DNA from: Burkholderia sp. WP9
Lineage (GTDB): Bacteria; Pseudomonadota; Gammaproteobacteria; Burkholderiales; Burkholderiaceae
Assembly (NCBI RefSeq): GCF_900104795.1
Contig: NZ_FNTG01000001.1
Location: forward strand, 1,674,001-1,738,000
DNA: 64,000 nt
Reading direction: 5' to 3'
The translations under genes were made by a program, and so were the position numbers. Under the pieces are notes generated by a model that saw nothing but the letters and a program-made list of their open reading frames with translations, searched no databases and had not been told where the DNA came from. Positions 45,818 to 55,665 of the stretch are shown here, one piece after another. Position 1 is the stretch's first letter, and every line of letters starts with the position of its first letter.

Positions 45818-46153
45818 GGATGCCCCGCAAACCGCTCGCGCCCAGGTCCCGTTGCATTCTGGCCGACGAGCAGCGCTCGAATCCGGCACGTTTCATTGTC
45901 AAACCCCGTTCGATGATTACGCAGCAACAACCCAGCCGCGCGGCATTACCTTCTGATGATTTGCATTTAACCTCGCCGGATGGCAAGTATCTGTACGGGC
46001 ACACACATAGACGCGCCAGGGGCCAGGGCAACATCGAAACCTGCGACGGGCCGACACCGCCGTGTCAAGCGCGCTGCAGAGTGCGACTGCGCACCGACAG
46101 CGGCCAGAACGGACCACACCATTGCAGGAATTCAGACGCCGGAAAAGCGCACC
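45818..46153. other. Divergent promoter region between GT2 and flippase genes
   Basis: These 336 bases contain no supported gene; frames that extend into it lack family sequence. The less GC-rich part around 45950-45985 is the likely promoter zone. No hexamers could be assigned with confidence. Confidence 0.45.
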
Positions 46154-47614
46154 ATGGAAAGAAGTATCGTCAGGAACATCGTCATCAATTTCGCCGGGGC
46201 GATCGCTCCAACGTTTATCTCCCTCGTCACCGTGCCCGCCTATATTCACCTGATGGGCGTCGAACGATACGGCGTGATCAATCTGGTGTGGACCCTGATC
46301 GGCTACTTCAGCGTGCTGGATCTCGGCACGAGTCTCGCAACCGAAAATCAGATATCCAAAGCGCGCGCCGCCACGGACGATTCGATCGAGCGCATCTTCT
46401 GGAGCGCGTGGTTCATGAATCTGGGCACCGGCATTGTGGGCGGCCTTCTCATTTACGTGGGCACGGTCGTCTATATCACGCACGGCGTGAAGATCGAACC
46501 CGCCTTCCAGCGCGAAGTGATGGCGAGCCTGCCGTGGATCGCGGTGGCCGTGCCGATCGCCAACGTCTCATGGGTGTTTGCCGGCGCCATCAACGGCGTG
46601 GAGCGCTTCACCAGCTTCAACATCAACCAGACACTGGGCACGGCGCTGTTCCAGTTACTGCCGCTAGCGGCGATCTTCTGCTTTTCGCCCTCGCTCGCGG
46701 TGGTGATTCCGGCGGCGGTGGTGGCGCGCCTCGTGGCCGGCCTGATGCTCGGCGCGGCCGCATTTCGCGCGCTCGGGATTCGCCGCGTGCGGATGCCGCA
46801 ATGGCATGTGATGACCGAACTCTTCCGCTATGGCCGCTGGATGCTGATGTTTTCCGGCGCCAACATGATTGCGTCGACACTCGACCGGGTGCTGGTGGGC
46901 GCGCTGCTCGGCGCGCGCTACGTGACGTATTACGCAACGCCGCAGAACCTGATTACGCGCCTGAATCTGCTGCCCATCGCGATGGTGCGCACACTGTTCC
47001 CACGCCTGTCGGCCGTGTCCCGCGCGGATGCGGACGCATTGGCGCATAGCGCCCTCGCGTTTCTCAACGGCGCGTTCACGCCGTGCGTGATCGTCGCGCT
47101 ATTCGCACTCAAGCCTTTCCTCCTGCTCTGGCTGGGGCCGACGGTCGCGGCCGCCGCGCCGGTTGCCAGCGTGCTCGTGCTCGGCGTATGGCTGAGCGGC
47201 CAGTGCGGCATTCTAGGAATTCTGATCCAGGCGCAGACCAGCCCGGCCGCCGTCGCCACGGTGAGCTGGCTCGAATTGCCGGTATTCGCCGGCGCGCTGT
47301 GGTGCGGGATTCACTGGTTCGGGATCATGGGCGCGGGTGTCGTCGTCACGCTGAAAGCGCTATTCGACTACGCGGTGCTGCTGGTGTTCGCGCGGCTGCA
47401 CGTGTGGTCCATCGTACGCAATATGCTGGCCCACCTCGCGTTCCTGCTAGTAGCAGTCGCGCTCGCCGATTCGATCAGCGCGGTGCCGACGCTCATCGTC
47501 GCGGCACTCGTGCTGGCCCTCGCGAACCTGGGGCTATCGTTGCACGGGTCGAGCGAGCTTCGCGGCTTGGTCGGCAAGCTCTGGGCGCGCTTTACGCCGT
47601 CCACCACCAGCTAG
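46154..47614 (+). CDS. Polysaccharide flippase, Wzx/MATE-like
   Basis: A 486-aa membrane protein with about 12-14 helices. The start MERSIVRNIVINFAGAIAPT matches the family start; the open frame continues upstream over non-coding-like sequence. YIHLMGVERYGVINLVWTLI and LDLGTSLATENQISKARA are the Wzx/PST signature region. It should move undecaprenyl-linked oligosaccharides across the inner membrane for the glycosyltransferases and polymerase encoded around it. Confidence 0.9.
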   Translation: MERSIVRNIVINFAGAIAPTFISLVTVPAYIHLMGVERYGVINLVWTLIGYFSVLDLGTSLATENQISKARAATDDSIERIFWSAWFMNLGTGIVGGLLIYVGTVVYITHGVKIEPAFQREVMASLPWIAVAVPIANVSWVFAGAINGVERFTSFNINQTLGTALFQLLPLAAIFCFSPSLAVVIPAAVVARLVAGLMLGAAAFRALGIRRVRMPQWHVMTELFRYGRWMLMFSGANMIASTLDRVLVGALLGARYVTYYATPQNLITRLNLLPIAMVRTLFPRLSAVSRADADALAHSALAFLNGAFTPCVIVALFALKPFLLLWLGPTVAAAAPVASVLVLGVWLSGQCGILGILIQAQTSPAAVATVSWLELPVFAGALWCGIHWFGIMGAGVVVTLKALFDYAVLLVFARLHVWSIVRNMLAHLAFLLVAVALADSISAVPTLIVAALVLALANLGLSLHGSSELRGLVGKLWARFTPSTTS

Positions 47615-47627
47615 TCCATAGGACTGA

Positions 47628-47655
47628 AGCGGACCGCTGCTGAGCGCGGCCCGCT
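47628..47655. terminator. Bidirectional hairpin between convergent genes
   Basis: AGCGGACCGC and GCGGCCCGCT pair over 9 of 10 positions around an 8-nt loop, followed on the plus strand by CTTTC. It separates the flippase stop from the opposing GT4 stop and can serve both strands. Confidence 0.55.
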
Positions 47656-47658
47656 CTT

Positions 47659-48813
47659 TCAGATCGAGCTCGAGTGCGTGACAGTGTCCGGCACTACTCG
47701 TGCAACCGCCGTCATACCGCGTGTGGCGATGCTCGCAAAGCGGCGCGGCTGGCAGCTCGCCAAAGTGCGTTCGTAGATCGACAGATAGCCGTCGCTCACC
47801 TGCTGCACGCTGAATTTGTCGAGCTTGCAGAGCGCGCGTGCGGACAGCGCCGCATGCGCATCGTGCGCGCTCAGCAGATGCCCGAGCGCCTGCGCCAACG
47901 CAGTCGGGTCCTGCACCGGCACGAGCACGCCGGCTTCGCCGCCGTCGAGCATCTCGGGAATGCCGCCCACGCGCGTCGCCACGATCGCCCTACCTAATTC
48001 ACGCGCTTCACACAGCACGAGGCCGGCCGCCTCGTAGTGCGAGGCGAGCACGAACACGTCGGCCTGCGCGAGATACGCACGCGGGTCAGCGACAAAACCT
48101 TCGAAACGCACCTGAGCGGCGACACCCAGTTGCCGAGCCAGCGCTTCCATGGCACCGCGATCCGGACCGTCGCCGACGAGATACAGGACCGCGTGCGGCA
48201 CGCGCTCGCGCAGCAGCGCGAAGGCATGCAGCAGATCGCCGATCCCCTTGCGCTCATACATGCCCGACACCGTGACGACGCACGGATGCGCCAGTTGCGG
48301 TTGCGCGGGCACCGGCGTGTCGGCGAGGCGCGGCGTGCCGATCGTGCCATTACGCACGACACTCAGGCGCGCCGGCGCAATGCCGCGCCGCGCCATCGCC
48401 GCGGCCACTGCATCGCTGACCGCCACCACGTGATCGCCGACGCCCATCAGCGTGGCGCTGCGCTGAAACTCGTTGTGCACCGTGGTGATCAGCACGTAGC
48501 GCCGCCGCAGCGCGCTCACGCGAGCGATCAACGCGCCGGTCATCATGTGCGCGTGCACGACGTCGGGATCGACCTGCGCGACCAGCCGTCTGAAGCCCGC
48601 CACCATGCTCGCGACACGCGACGGTCTGGGCGATTGCGGCAACAGCACGTGACGCACGCCGTGCCGCGCCAGTAGCGCTTCAAAGCCGCCGCCCGCCGAG
48701 GCCACCGTCACGTCGTGGCCGGCGCGCGCCTGCAGGCAGGCTAGGTCGACCATCACGTTGACGATGCCATTGCCGACGCATTGCGCGTGATTGGCGAGGT
48801 GAATGATTTTCAT
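47659..48813 (-). CDS. Family 4 glycosyltransferase (third of the operon)
   Basis: A 384-aa GT-B retaining transferase. MKIIHLANHAQCVGNGIVNV contains the N-domain start with a Gly loop. VVTVSGMYERKGIGDLLHAF opens the C-domain. The donor-site motif is FVLASHYEAAGLVLCEAREL (E-x7-E). It overlaps the beta-propeller gene by ATGA and is the last gene of the minus-strand polysaccharide operon. Sugar specificity is unknown. Confidence 0.92.
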   Translation of the reverse strand: MKIIHLANHAQCVGNGIVNVMVDLACLQARAGHDVTVASAGGGFEALLARHGVRHVLLPQSPRPSRVASMVAGFRRLVAQVDPDVVHAHMMTGALIARVSALRRRYVLITTVHNEFQRSATLMGVGDHVVAVSDAVAAAMARRGIAPARLSVVRNGTIGTPRLADTPVPAQPQLAHPCVVTVSGMYERKGIGDLLHAFALLRERVPHAVLYLVGDGPDRGAMEALARQLGVAAQVRFEGFVADPRAYLAQADVFVLASHYEAAGLVLCEARELGRAIVATRVGGIPEMLDGGEAGVLVPVQDPTALAQALGHLLSAHDAHAALSARALCKLDKFSVQQVSDGYLSIYERTLASCQPRRFASIATRGMTAVARVVPDTVTHSSSI

Positions 48814-51224
48814 GGAGTCCGCGCAACAGTCGTTGAATGAGGGGCAGCCGCTGCAAGCGGCGCCGAGGGCGGCGTGAAGCGGTACATCAGCGCCTTGCCG
48901 TAGGCGTCTTCCTCCACCAGCACGAGGTATTCGCCCGAGGCGAGGCGATGCGCGGTCATCGGCATCGGCACGTCGACCCAGCCGCTCGTCGAGCCGACTT
49001 CCTTGCCCGGCGAGAGGCGGCCGACGTCGCGTCCGCTCGCGCGGTCGTACACACGCACCACGGCGCCGCGCGTTTCGACGGCGAACACGTAGTCGCCCGC
49101 CACGGTAAAGCCGCTGATCGACGACCAGTCCGGCGCGCCGCGATCGGGTAAGCCGATCACATAGCGCAGCACGGGCTTGCCGCTTTTCCAGTGGTCGTAA
49201 CGAGCCAACTGCGAACCCGCGCCATTCCAGTTCTCCTGAACGAATGGATGCGCGGGTGTCGAGCCGGAGACGAACATGCTGTCTTCATCGGGGAAATAAT
49301 TCAGGCGCGCGACCCGGTAGAACGGCGCGGGCGGCGCATACTGCCGCATCGCCGAGTAGCGGTAGATCGGATTGCCGACACGATCGAAGCCCTGCAGCGG
49401 AAAGCAGCGTATGCCCTGCGATTCGGTGCCCTGCCAGATATCGCCGCGGCTATCTACCCACCAGCCGCGCATTTGCGGCGCGTCGGCGTTGCGAATGTTC
49501 TGGTCGAATGCCTGTGGAGAGAAGTCGCCCTTGCCCGTCGTATCGCGCCAGATCCATTCGCCTTGCCGCGGCTGATTGGGCGGCCACGCGCCGTCGATAT
49601 GCGACTGCGAGAAGAGCCCTGCGGGGATCGCGGTCTCGCGGTCGTCGGCGAAACGATAGATCCGCAGATACGAGGAGTACATGTCGGTCGTAAAGAGCAG
49701 ACGGTGACCGCGCACGTCGCGCACCATCGGCATGCCCCGCTGGCCGCCGAGATACAGATGAAAATATGGATCGTACGGATAACGGAAACGGTCCGCGGTG
49801 TAGCCGGCATACGCCCACTCCTGCCCGAGTGGCCGCGAAAGATCGAGCGTGAAGCGCTTGCTGCCGCTGTACACCGAAGGCGGCTCGCCATCCACGAACT
49901 GCGCGCCGTCGACGAATAACAGTCCCTGCAGACTGAAGCGCTGTTTGCCATCGGGCGTATAGCTTTCGAGCAGCGCGCCGTCGTAGGTGCTCGGACCCGT
50001 GCCGAACGGGCGCGGACCCGCGCCGTTCATCGACACATAGACGTTGCCGCCGCGGTCCACGCCCACTCCCGTCAGCCCGTTGAAGCGCCGTGGCCCCGGC
50101 GCGCCGGCCCGGCCCGCGTAGATGCCGCCCTCCTGTCCGAAGCTCGCCGACAATTGCATGCCCGCTCCCTGCTGAGTCGTCGCGCCGGGGACCGCCGTGA
50201 AGATCAGGATCTGCTGGCGCACGCCGTTGTCGGCGATCAACAGGCGCCCGCGCGCGTCGACCGTCAGGTCTACGGGCACCACGCCGTCGGGCAATGCGAG
50301 TTCGCCCAGACGGGCGCCATCGCGTGCATGGTGAACGACGCGCCGCGCGCTGTCCGTGCGGCTGTTCTCAATGGCCCACAACGAGCCGTCGGAAGCGAGC
50401 GCAAGCCGGCCAGGCTCGGGCACCGGGAACGCACCGACCGCTTGCATGGTTTGCGCGTCGTACACCTGCACGCGGTTATCGAGCAGGTTCGAAACGAACA
50501 GCCGCGTGTCGTCCGCGGCGAGGCCGCGGACCGCGTAGTCGGTCTTGTCGGAATAGGTGGAGATCAGCAGATACGCGAGCCGGCTGCCGGCGGGAAACTT
50601 CACCTGGCCGGCGAACGGCACGCCGTCGCGTAGGTCGGCCCGGCTGCGGCGCGCCACGCCCGTCCACACTTCGCCCTCGCGCGGGGTCGCGCGGTGCTTC
50701 GCCTCTTCGTTGCCGAGGCTCACCATGGTCTGCGCGACGTACACGTACTCGCTGTTCACGGCGATCGCGTCGCCGCCCATCATGCCCCAGCCATGCGACT
50801 CGCCGCCGTGCCGCACCAGCTCACCGTTGCGGTACTGGCCGAGTTCGCCGCCGCCTTCGTCCCAGGGCGCGTTCGTGAATACGTCGCCATCCGGCGTGAC
50901 GGCGAGCGCCTGCACGTCGATCTGCATCCAGCGATGATCGGCATAACCCCACGTATTGCCGATCCACGAGGTTCGGTAGGATAGCGAAGGATGGGCGGAC
51001 GCCGCCTGTACTTCGGCGGCGGGCCGGCTGGCCGAGGCTGCGGCGACGGTCATTGCGGCTGCGGTTGCGTTGGGAGTGGTAATGGCTGCCGCCGCCTCGG
51101 TAGTCAGCGCCGGCCCGTGAATCGTCCATCCCGAACCAGCCGCGCCGATCACCACCAGCACAGGCAAGGCCACGGCGATTACGCACACCAGGCGCTCGAA
51201 GGTTTTGCGTGCGGTGCTTCGCAT
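48810..51224 (-). CDS. Membrane-anchored beta-propeller (NHL-like) protein in polysaccharide operon
   Basis: An 804-aa protein. The ATG at 51224 is preferred; residues 10-30 (LVCVIAVALPVLVVIGAAGS) form a signal anchor. An Ala/Thr-rich linker follows, and from about 85 the protein consists of propeller-type blades such as VTPDGDVFTNAPWDEGGGE, LALASDGSLWAIENSRT and LTVDARGRLLIADNGV. No catalytic motif is recognised. It is probably periplasmic and may bind the nascent polysaccharide or form a scaffold. Both ends overlap or nearly touch glycosyltransferase genes, so it belongs to the same pathway. Confidence 0.8.
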   Translation of the reverse strand: MRSTARKTFERLVCVIAVALPVLVVIGAAGSGWTIHGPALTTEAAAAITTPNATAAAMTVAAASASRPAAEVQAASAHPSLSYRTSWIGNTWGYADHRWMQIDVQALAVTPDGDVFTNAPWDEGGGELGQYRNGELVRHGGESHGWGMMGGDAIAVNSEYVYVAQTMVSLGNEEAKHRATPREGEVWTGVARRSRADLRDGVPFAGQVKFPAGSRLAYLLISTYSDKTDYAVRGLAADDTRLFVSNLLDNRVQVYDAQTMQAVGAFPVPEPGRLALASDGSLWAIENSRTDSARRVVHHARDGARLGELALPDGVVPVDLTVDARGRLLIADNGVRQQILIFTAVPGATTQQGAGMQLSASFGQEGGIYAGRAGAPGPRRFNGLTGVGVDRGGNVYVSMNGAGPRPFGTGPSTYDGALLESYTPDGKQRFSLQGLLFVDGAQFVDGEPPSVYSGSKRFTLDLSRPLGQEWAYAGYTADRFRYPYDPYFHLYLGGQRGMPMVRDVRGHRLLFTTDMYSSYLRIYRFADDRETAIPAGLFSQSHIDGAWPPNQPRQGEWIWRDTTGKGDFSPQAFDQNIRNADAPQMRGWWVDSRGDIWQGTESQGIRCFPLQGFDRVGNPIYRYSAMRQYAPPAPFYRVARLNYFPDEDSMFVSGSTPAHPFVQENWNGAGSQLARYDHWKSGKPVLRYVIGLPDRGAPDWSSISGFTVAGDYVFAVETRGAVVRVYDRASGRDVGRLSPGKEVGSTSGWVDVPMPMTAHRLASGEYLVLVEEDAYGKALMYRFTPPSAPLAAAAPHSTTVARTP

Positions 51225-51237
51225 GATCACAGGCGTA

Positions 51238-52395
51238 TCAGAATGCGCTGATCGCTTCGCGATAGACGCGCGCAACCTGCGCGGCGACCACCGGCCGGTC
51301 GAAATGCGCGCTCGCATACGCACGGCACGCCTCGGCATCCGGCACCACGCGGCGCCCGAGCAGGACGTCGGCAATCCCTTCTCCGAGCGAGCGGAATCCG
51401 CTCGACGGCAGTACCAGTTCGGACGACAGCGGCGCCACCGCTTCCGGCAGTCCGCCGACCGGCGTCACCAGCACCGGCGTGCCCGCGGCGAGCGATTCGA
51501 TCGTGGTGAGCCCGAAGCCTTCGAGCGACACCGTCGGCACCACCGAAAGATCGGCGGCCCGATACCACAGCGGCACTTTCTCGTCGGCCACGAAACCCGC
51601 CAGCCGGACATTGCGTTCGAGCCCGCGCGAAACAATGCGCGCCTGCAACTGAGCTTCCAGCGGCCCCTTGCCGGCGATGATGAGAAGTACGTCCGGGATC
51701 ATCGGCTTGACGAGCGCCATGGCGTCGATCAGGTCTTCGAGGCCCATGCGCGACACCAGACGCCGCATGCAAAAGAGCAGCGGCCTGTCCTGCGGCAAAC
51801 GCAAACGCCCGCGCGCCTCGCGCCTGGTCGCCCGCGTATTGAAGTGCGCCACGTCGACACAGCCCGGCACGATACGAATGCTGTCCTCACGCACGCCGTA
51901 GTTCTCGTGAAGCAGCCGGCCAAACGCCTGCGAAAGCACGATATGCCGTGTCCCGCTGCGATAGACGAAGCGCTCCAGCGCGACGCGCATGGCGCGCGAC
52001 CAGCCGCCACCACCGCCCGGAAACGATTCGGCCGCCCACGGTCCGTGAAAATGCACGACCTTCGGCACGCGCCGGAACACGCCGACAGTCGGCGCCGCGT
52101 AGAGCGCGAAATGCGAGGCGACCACATCGGGCATCTTCGCGGCGCGCAGCGCGCGCGACTGCACGCGCGAACCCCACAGCCGCGTGCCGAGTTGCGACTG
52201 CGCGCCGGCAAAAGCCAGCACGCGGCCGCCCGACGCATCGAACACGCCCGGTGTGCCCGCCACCATGCCGCGCACATTGACGCCCTGCTCGGGCAGCGTA
52301 TCGATCAATGCCTTGAACATGCGGTCGAGCCCGCCCGGCCGCTCGTTGAACCAGTGCATTCCGATTTGCAGCGATTCGATCGACGTATCGCTCAT
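51238..52395 (-). CDS. Family 4 glycosyltransferase (second of the operon)
   Basis: A 385-aa GT-B transferase. The N-domain carries FNERPGGLDRMFKALIDTLP (Gly-rich acceptor loop) and KVVHFHGPWAAESFPGGGGG. The C-domain has LLFCMRRLVSRMGLEDLIDA and the donor motif PTVSLEGFGLTTIESLAAGT (E-x7-E). It overlaps the upstream GT4 gene by ATGA and ends 13 bp before the propeller gene. Specificity is unknown. Confidence 0.93.
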   Translation of the reverse strand: MSDTSIESLQIGMHWFNERPGGLDRMFKALIDTLPEQGVNVRGMVAGTPGVFDASGGRVLAFAGAQSQLGTRLWGSRVQSRALRAAKMPDVVASHFALYAAPTVGVFRRVPKVVHFHGPWAAESFPGGGGGWSRAMRVALERFVYRSGTRHIVLSQAFGRLLHENYGVREDSIRIVPGCVDVAHFNTRATRREARGRLRLPQDRPLLFCMRRLVSRMGLEDLIDAMALVKPMIPDVLLIIAGKGPLEAQLQARIVSRGLERNVRLAGFVADEKVPLWYRAADLSVVPTVSLEGFGLTTIESLAAGTPVLVTPVGGLPEAVAPLSSELVLPSSGFRSLGEGIADVLLGRRVVPDAEACRAYASAHFDRPVVAAQVARVYREAISAF

Positions 52396-53585
52396 AGTTC
52401 CGCCGATGCGGTCGCACGCGCCGCCGGCAACTCGCGCGCCGCGCGCCGTGCATGCACCTGTTCGTAGACGGACAGATAGCGCTCAGCCATCGCCTGCCAG
52501 CTCAACGTGCCGGCCACCGCGCGCGCGGCGAGCCCAAGGCGTCGCGCGTAATCCGGCTCTCTGGCGAGATGTTCGATCGCCACGGCAAGCGCGGCGGCGT
52601 TGTTGGGATCGTCGAGCACGATACCGCTGCCGCGCGCGATCACTTCCGCGCCGCCCGCGGTGCGCACGGTGATGACCGGCAATCCGGCGGACAACGCCTC
52701 CAGCAGCACGAGCCCCATCGGCTCGTAGCGCGAGGGAAACACGAACGCATCGACCGAGCGCATCAGCGCGGGCATGTCCATCACCATGTCCGTGAAGTGA
52801 ACCCGCTGCGTCAGTCCGAGCGATTCCACCAGCGCGGGGTAAGGACTGTTGTGCAGAATCCCGGCGACCGCGAGATGCACTTCGGGGGACGTGCGTACGA
52901 GCGCATGCAGGACGGTGTCGAGATTCTTGCGCGACATGCGCAGGTCGCCGGCGAACAGCAGCATGAACGGCGCTTGCGGCAGATTGAAACGGGCCCGCTC
53001 CGGTGTACCGGGCGTGAACTCGCCGACATCGACACCGTTGTGTATCACCTGCACCTGTGCCGAGCCGATGCCCAGCGCGCGAACTTCGCCGGCCACTTTC
53101 TGCGAGACCGGCACGATCACCTCGGCATGCCGGAACGCCCACTTTTCGCACACGATATTCAGCAACGTGTAGACAACCTGATACGCGTGATACAGGTTAT
53201 GCAGCAGCCTGAACGGATAGAAGCCGCAGCGATACCAGCCGTCGTGGACGAAGTGCACGGCGTTGACATCGGCACGCGCCCACGCAATGAAGCCGTTCAC
53301 ATGCACCACGTCGAATTCGTCGCGATGCGCGCGAATCCATGCGCCGCAACGCCACGCGAACATCTGGTACTGAAGCAGCTTGGTCGGCAAACCGCTGGTG
53401 GGAATCTGCACGAAATGCACGTGAGGGTGCTGCACCAGTTCAGGCGCGGCCTCGGCGGCGAGCAGCGTCACCGCATGACCGGCGGCGAGCGCCGCCAGCA
53501 CGATCTCATAGTTGACCCGCCCCTGCCCGTCGTTTTTTCGCACGACGTGGGTGACGATCAGAATTCGCATCCTTGTGTCCTTCAT
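52392..53585 (-). CDS. Family 4 glycosyltransferase (first of the operon)
   Basis: A 397-aa GT-B transferase. The ATG at 53585 is supported by its ATGA overlap with the upstream polymerase-like gene; an internal ATG at 53570 (MRILIVTHVVRKNDGQGRVN) is where homology starts. PFMLLFAGDLRMSRKNLDTV opens the C-domain and FPSRYEPMGLVLLEALSAGL is the donor site. EKWAFRHAEVIVPVSQKVAG is typical of the family. It acts in the same pathway as its neighbours. Confidence 0.93.
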   Translation of the reverse strand: MKDTRMRILIVTHVVRKNDGQGRVNYEIVLAALAAGHAVTLLAAEAAPELVQHPHVHFVQIPTSGLPTKLLQYQMFAWRCGAWIRAHRDEFDVVHVNGFIAWARADVNAVHFVHDGWYRCGFYPFRLLHNLYHAYQVVYTLLNIVCEKWAFRHAEVIVPVSQKVAGEVRALGIGSAQVQVIHNGVDVGEFTPGTPERARFNLPQAPFMLLFAGDLRMSRKNLDTVLHALVRTSPEVHLAVAGILHNSPYPALVESLGLTQRVHFTDMVMDMPALMRSVDAFVFPSRYEPMGLVLLEALSAGLPVITVRTAGGAEVIARGSGIVLDDPNNAAALAVAIEHLAREPDYARRLGLAARAVAGTLSWQAMAERYLSVYEQVHARRAARELPAARATASAEL

Positions 53586-55132
53586 CTGGATATCTTGTTG
53601 TGCCGTAGTGAAGCAACGGCGGCCGCGCCCTGACGTTCACGCGCATAACGCAGCGAGATCACGGGCAGCGTCACACCGAGAAAGAAAAACATCCCCGATA
53701 CGGAGGTCAGCGTATTGATGAAAATCATCATCGAGAAAATCGCCACCGCCACGCCCACACCGGAAATCGCCAGCAGGTCGGTCGGATGCAGCCGGCTCGC
53801 CCGGTACGCGCGCCAGAGCAACACGAATACGCCGGTGGCATAGAGCAGCGTGCCCGGCCACCCCATCACGAAGGGGACTTCCATCAGGCCGCTGTCGAAA
53901 TCGACCCTCGCCGCGGATGATTTGTCGTCGGAGAGCTTGGTGCCGAGGCCAATCGTGCCGAGCCCCTGTCCTGCGATGTCGGTAAACGCCGAGGAGAAAA
54001 AGCTCTTGTAGAACTCGGCGCGCGCCTGATAGCTGTTGTCCTCGCCGAGGTTCTGCATCGTGCTGAAGCGCTGGATCACCGGTTCGGCAACCTGATCGAT
54101 CATCATCAGCGGCGCGGCCATCACGGCGAGCCCAAGCACGCCGGCCATCAACCGCATGCGGCTCCTGCCGTCGAGCATGAGGAACGAATACACGATCGCG
54201 ATCGCAAAACCGCCCCACGTGCTGCGCGCGCTCGTGAGCAGCAGCACGGGAATGCCCACGCAGCCCAGCACGATGCGCGCCTTGCCGCGCGCCGCGAGCG
54301 ACATCAGCAGAATCGTCATGAGCGTGACCGCGAACGGGCCGCACGAATTCATCGTGCTGCTCACACGCATGCCGAACGGCACCGGTTGCCCTTCGGATTG
54401 CATTTTCGAAGCGATCAGCCAGAACGCGTCCCACGGCATCGGCGAAACGAATTCGACCAGGCCGTACACGCTCATCAGGAGTCCGCCATAAACGAATGTC
54501 TTCAGCAACACGCGGTGATAGTCGGGATAGTGGCGCCATGTGACGGTGAGATAAAACGCCACCATCACGGGATACAGCCAGTTGATGAGCGTGTAGGTCG
54601 CGGCAGCGGGACCGACCTGCGCCATGCCGACCACATACGCGTACAGCAGCGCGATCACGATCAGCACGAGCGGCGCCGCGCGACGCTGCCCCAGCAGCGA
54701 GACGTGCTTGAGCAAGGTGAGGCCGGTGAGCGCGACCGCGAGCAGAGGCGCGATCATGATCGGGCTTTGATCGTTGAACGAGCCGTTGACGAAGTCGGCA
54801 AGACGGCGCACTTCCGGCGTCAGGAAAAACAGCCAGCAGACGAAGCCGAGGTAATGCGCGGGCGAGCGCCAGTAGAACAACAATGCAATGCCGAATGCGC
54901 CGAGCGGAAAGAAGTATTCGACCACCCTGCCCTGATGCAGCGCGACCAAGCCCAACGTCACCGCAAATAGCAGTAGCGGCAGGCGCAGTGGATGGCGCAG
55001 GCCCCTCGCCCGCGCACCGGCGGCCGGCGCGGCAAAAGCAGGTGCCGCGCCCGGAGAAGTGCGTGGTATGTCCGGCGTCGGTCGCGCGAGTGCAAGCTGT
55101 GCGCTGGAAGGCGTGACGAGCATTCGCCCCAT
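53582..55132 (-). CDS. O-antigen ligase/polymerase (Wzy-like) membrane protein
   Basis: A 516-aa multi-helix protein with about 10-12 segments and the large periplasmic loop typical of Wzy/WaaL (about residues 310-400, including AEFYKSFFSSAFTDIAGQGL). The loop is followed by GLGTIGLGTKLSDD. The N-terminal 45 residues are a hydrophilic Pro/Ala stretch. The start at 55132 overlaps the GNAT stop (TGATG), and its own stop overlaps the next gene. It should polymerise or ligate lipid-linked repeat units in the periplasm. Confidence 0.85.
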   Translation of the reverse strand: MGRMLVTPSSAQLALARPTPDIPRTSPGAAPAFAAPAAGARARGLRHPLRLPLLLFAVTLGLVALHQGRVVEYFFPLGAFGIALLFYWRSPAHYLGFVCWLFFLTPEVRRLADFVNGSFNDQSPIMIAPLLAVALTGLTLLKHVSLLGQRRAAPLVLIVIALLYAYVVGMAQVGPAAATYTLINWLYPVMVAFYLTVTWRHYPDYHRVLLKTFVYGGLLMSVYGLVEFVSPMPWDAFWLIASKMQSEGQPVPFGMRVSSTMNSCGPFAVTLMTILLMSLAARGKARIVLGCVGIPVLLLTSARSTWGGFAIAIVYSFLMLDGRSRMRLMAGVLGLAVMAAPLMMIDQVAEPVIQRFSTMQNLGEDNSYQARAEFYKSFFSSAFTDIAGQGLGTIGLGTKLSDDKSSAARVDFDSGLMEVPFVMGWPGTLLYATGVFVLLWRAYRASRLHPTDLLAISGVGVAVAIFSMMIFINTLTSVSGMFFFLGVTLPVISLRYARERQGAAAVASLRHNKISR

Positions 55133-55665
55133 CACAGCAACTCGAACGTATTCACGAGCACGGCGGCGCCGCGCTCGCGGCGGCGCACGCCGAAGAGCGG
55201 CTGGCTGACGCGCGCCTGGCGTGTGAGGCCGATGAATGGCACGCCATGTTCGAGATAAGGTCCTTCCGTCTTGCGAAAGCCGAATTGCTCGTAGAAGCCG
55301 CGCAGACCGAGCGGCGCACTGACACGCGTGGCATGTCCCGGCCAACGTTCGGCGATTGCCTGCAGCACGCGTTCGAGCAGCAGTTCGGCGGTGCCGTCGC
55401 CGCGTCGCAGCGGACTCGTCAGGACCTTGTCGATGGTGATCTCCGGGTCTTCCGCGTCGCCGGGTTGCACACGTGCGTAAGCGAGAATCGGCATGGAGCG
55501 CGCCATGTCCTCAACCGCGAACACGTGCAACGCATTTTCGTCGCGGCCGTCGGCGTCCAGACAGACATGCGACTGTTCGACTACGAACACCGCGCTGCGC
55601 GCCCGCAGGATCAGATACAACTCGCGTGCCGAAAGCTGATCGAATTCCAGCGTTTTCCAGTTCAT
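55132..55665 (-). CDS. GNAT acetyltransferase, ElaA-like
   Basis: A 177-aa N-acetyltransferase of the ElaA type. ATG at 55665 has GGGGAACG before it. The start of the domain is LSARELYLILRARSAVFVVE. The acetyl-CoA loop region is LRRGDGTAELLLERVLQAIA, and FYEQFGFRKTEGPYLEHGVP is the conserved C-terminal strand. It is the first gene of the minus-strand polysaccharide operon. It may acetylate an amino sugar or act on an unrelated substrate. Confidence 0.85.
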   Translation of the reverse strand: MNWKTLEFDQLSARELYLILRARSAVFVVEQSHVCLDADGRDENALHVFAVEDMARSMPILAYARVQPGDAEDPEITIDKVLTSPLRRGDGTAELLLERVLQAIAERWPGHATRVSAPLGLRGFYEQFGFRKTEGPYLEHGVPFIGLTRQARVSQPLFGVRRRERGAAVLVNTFELL

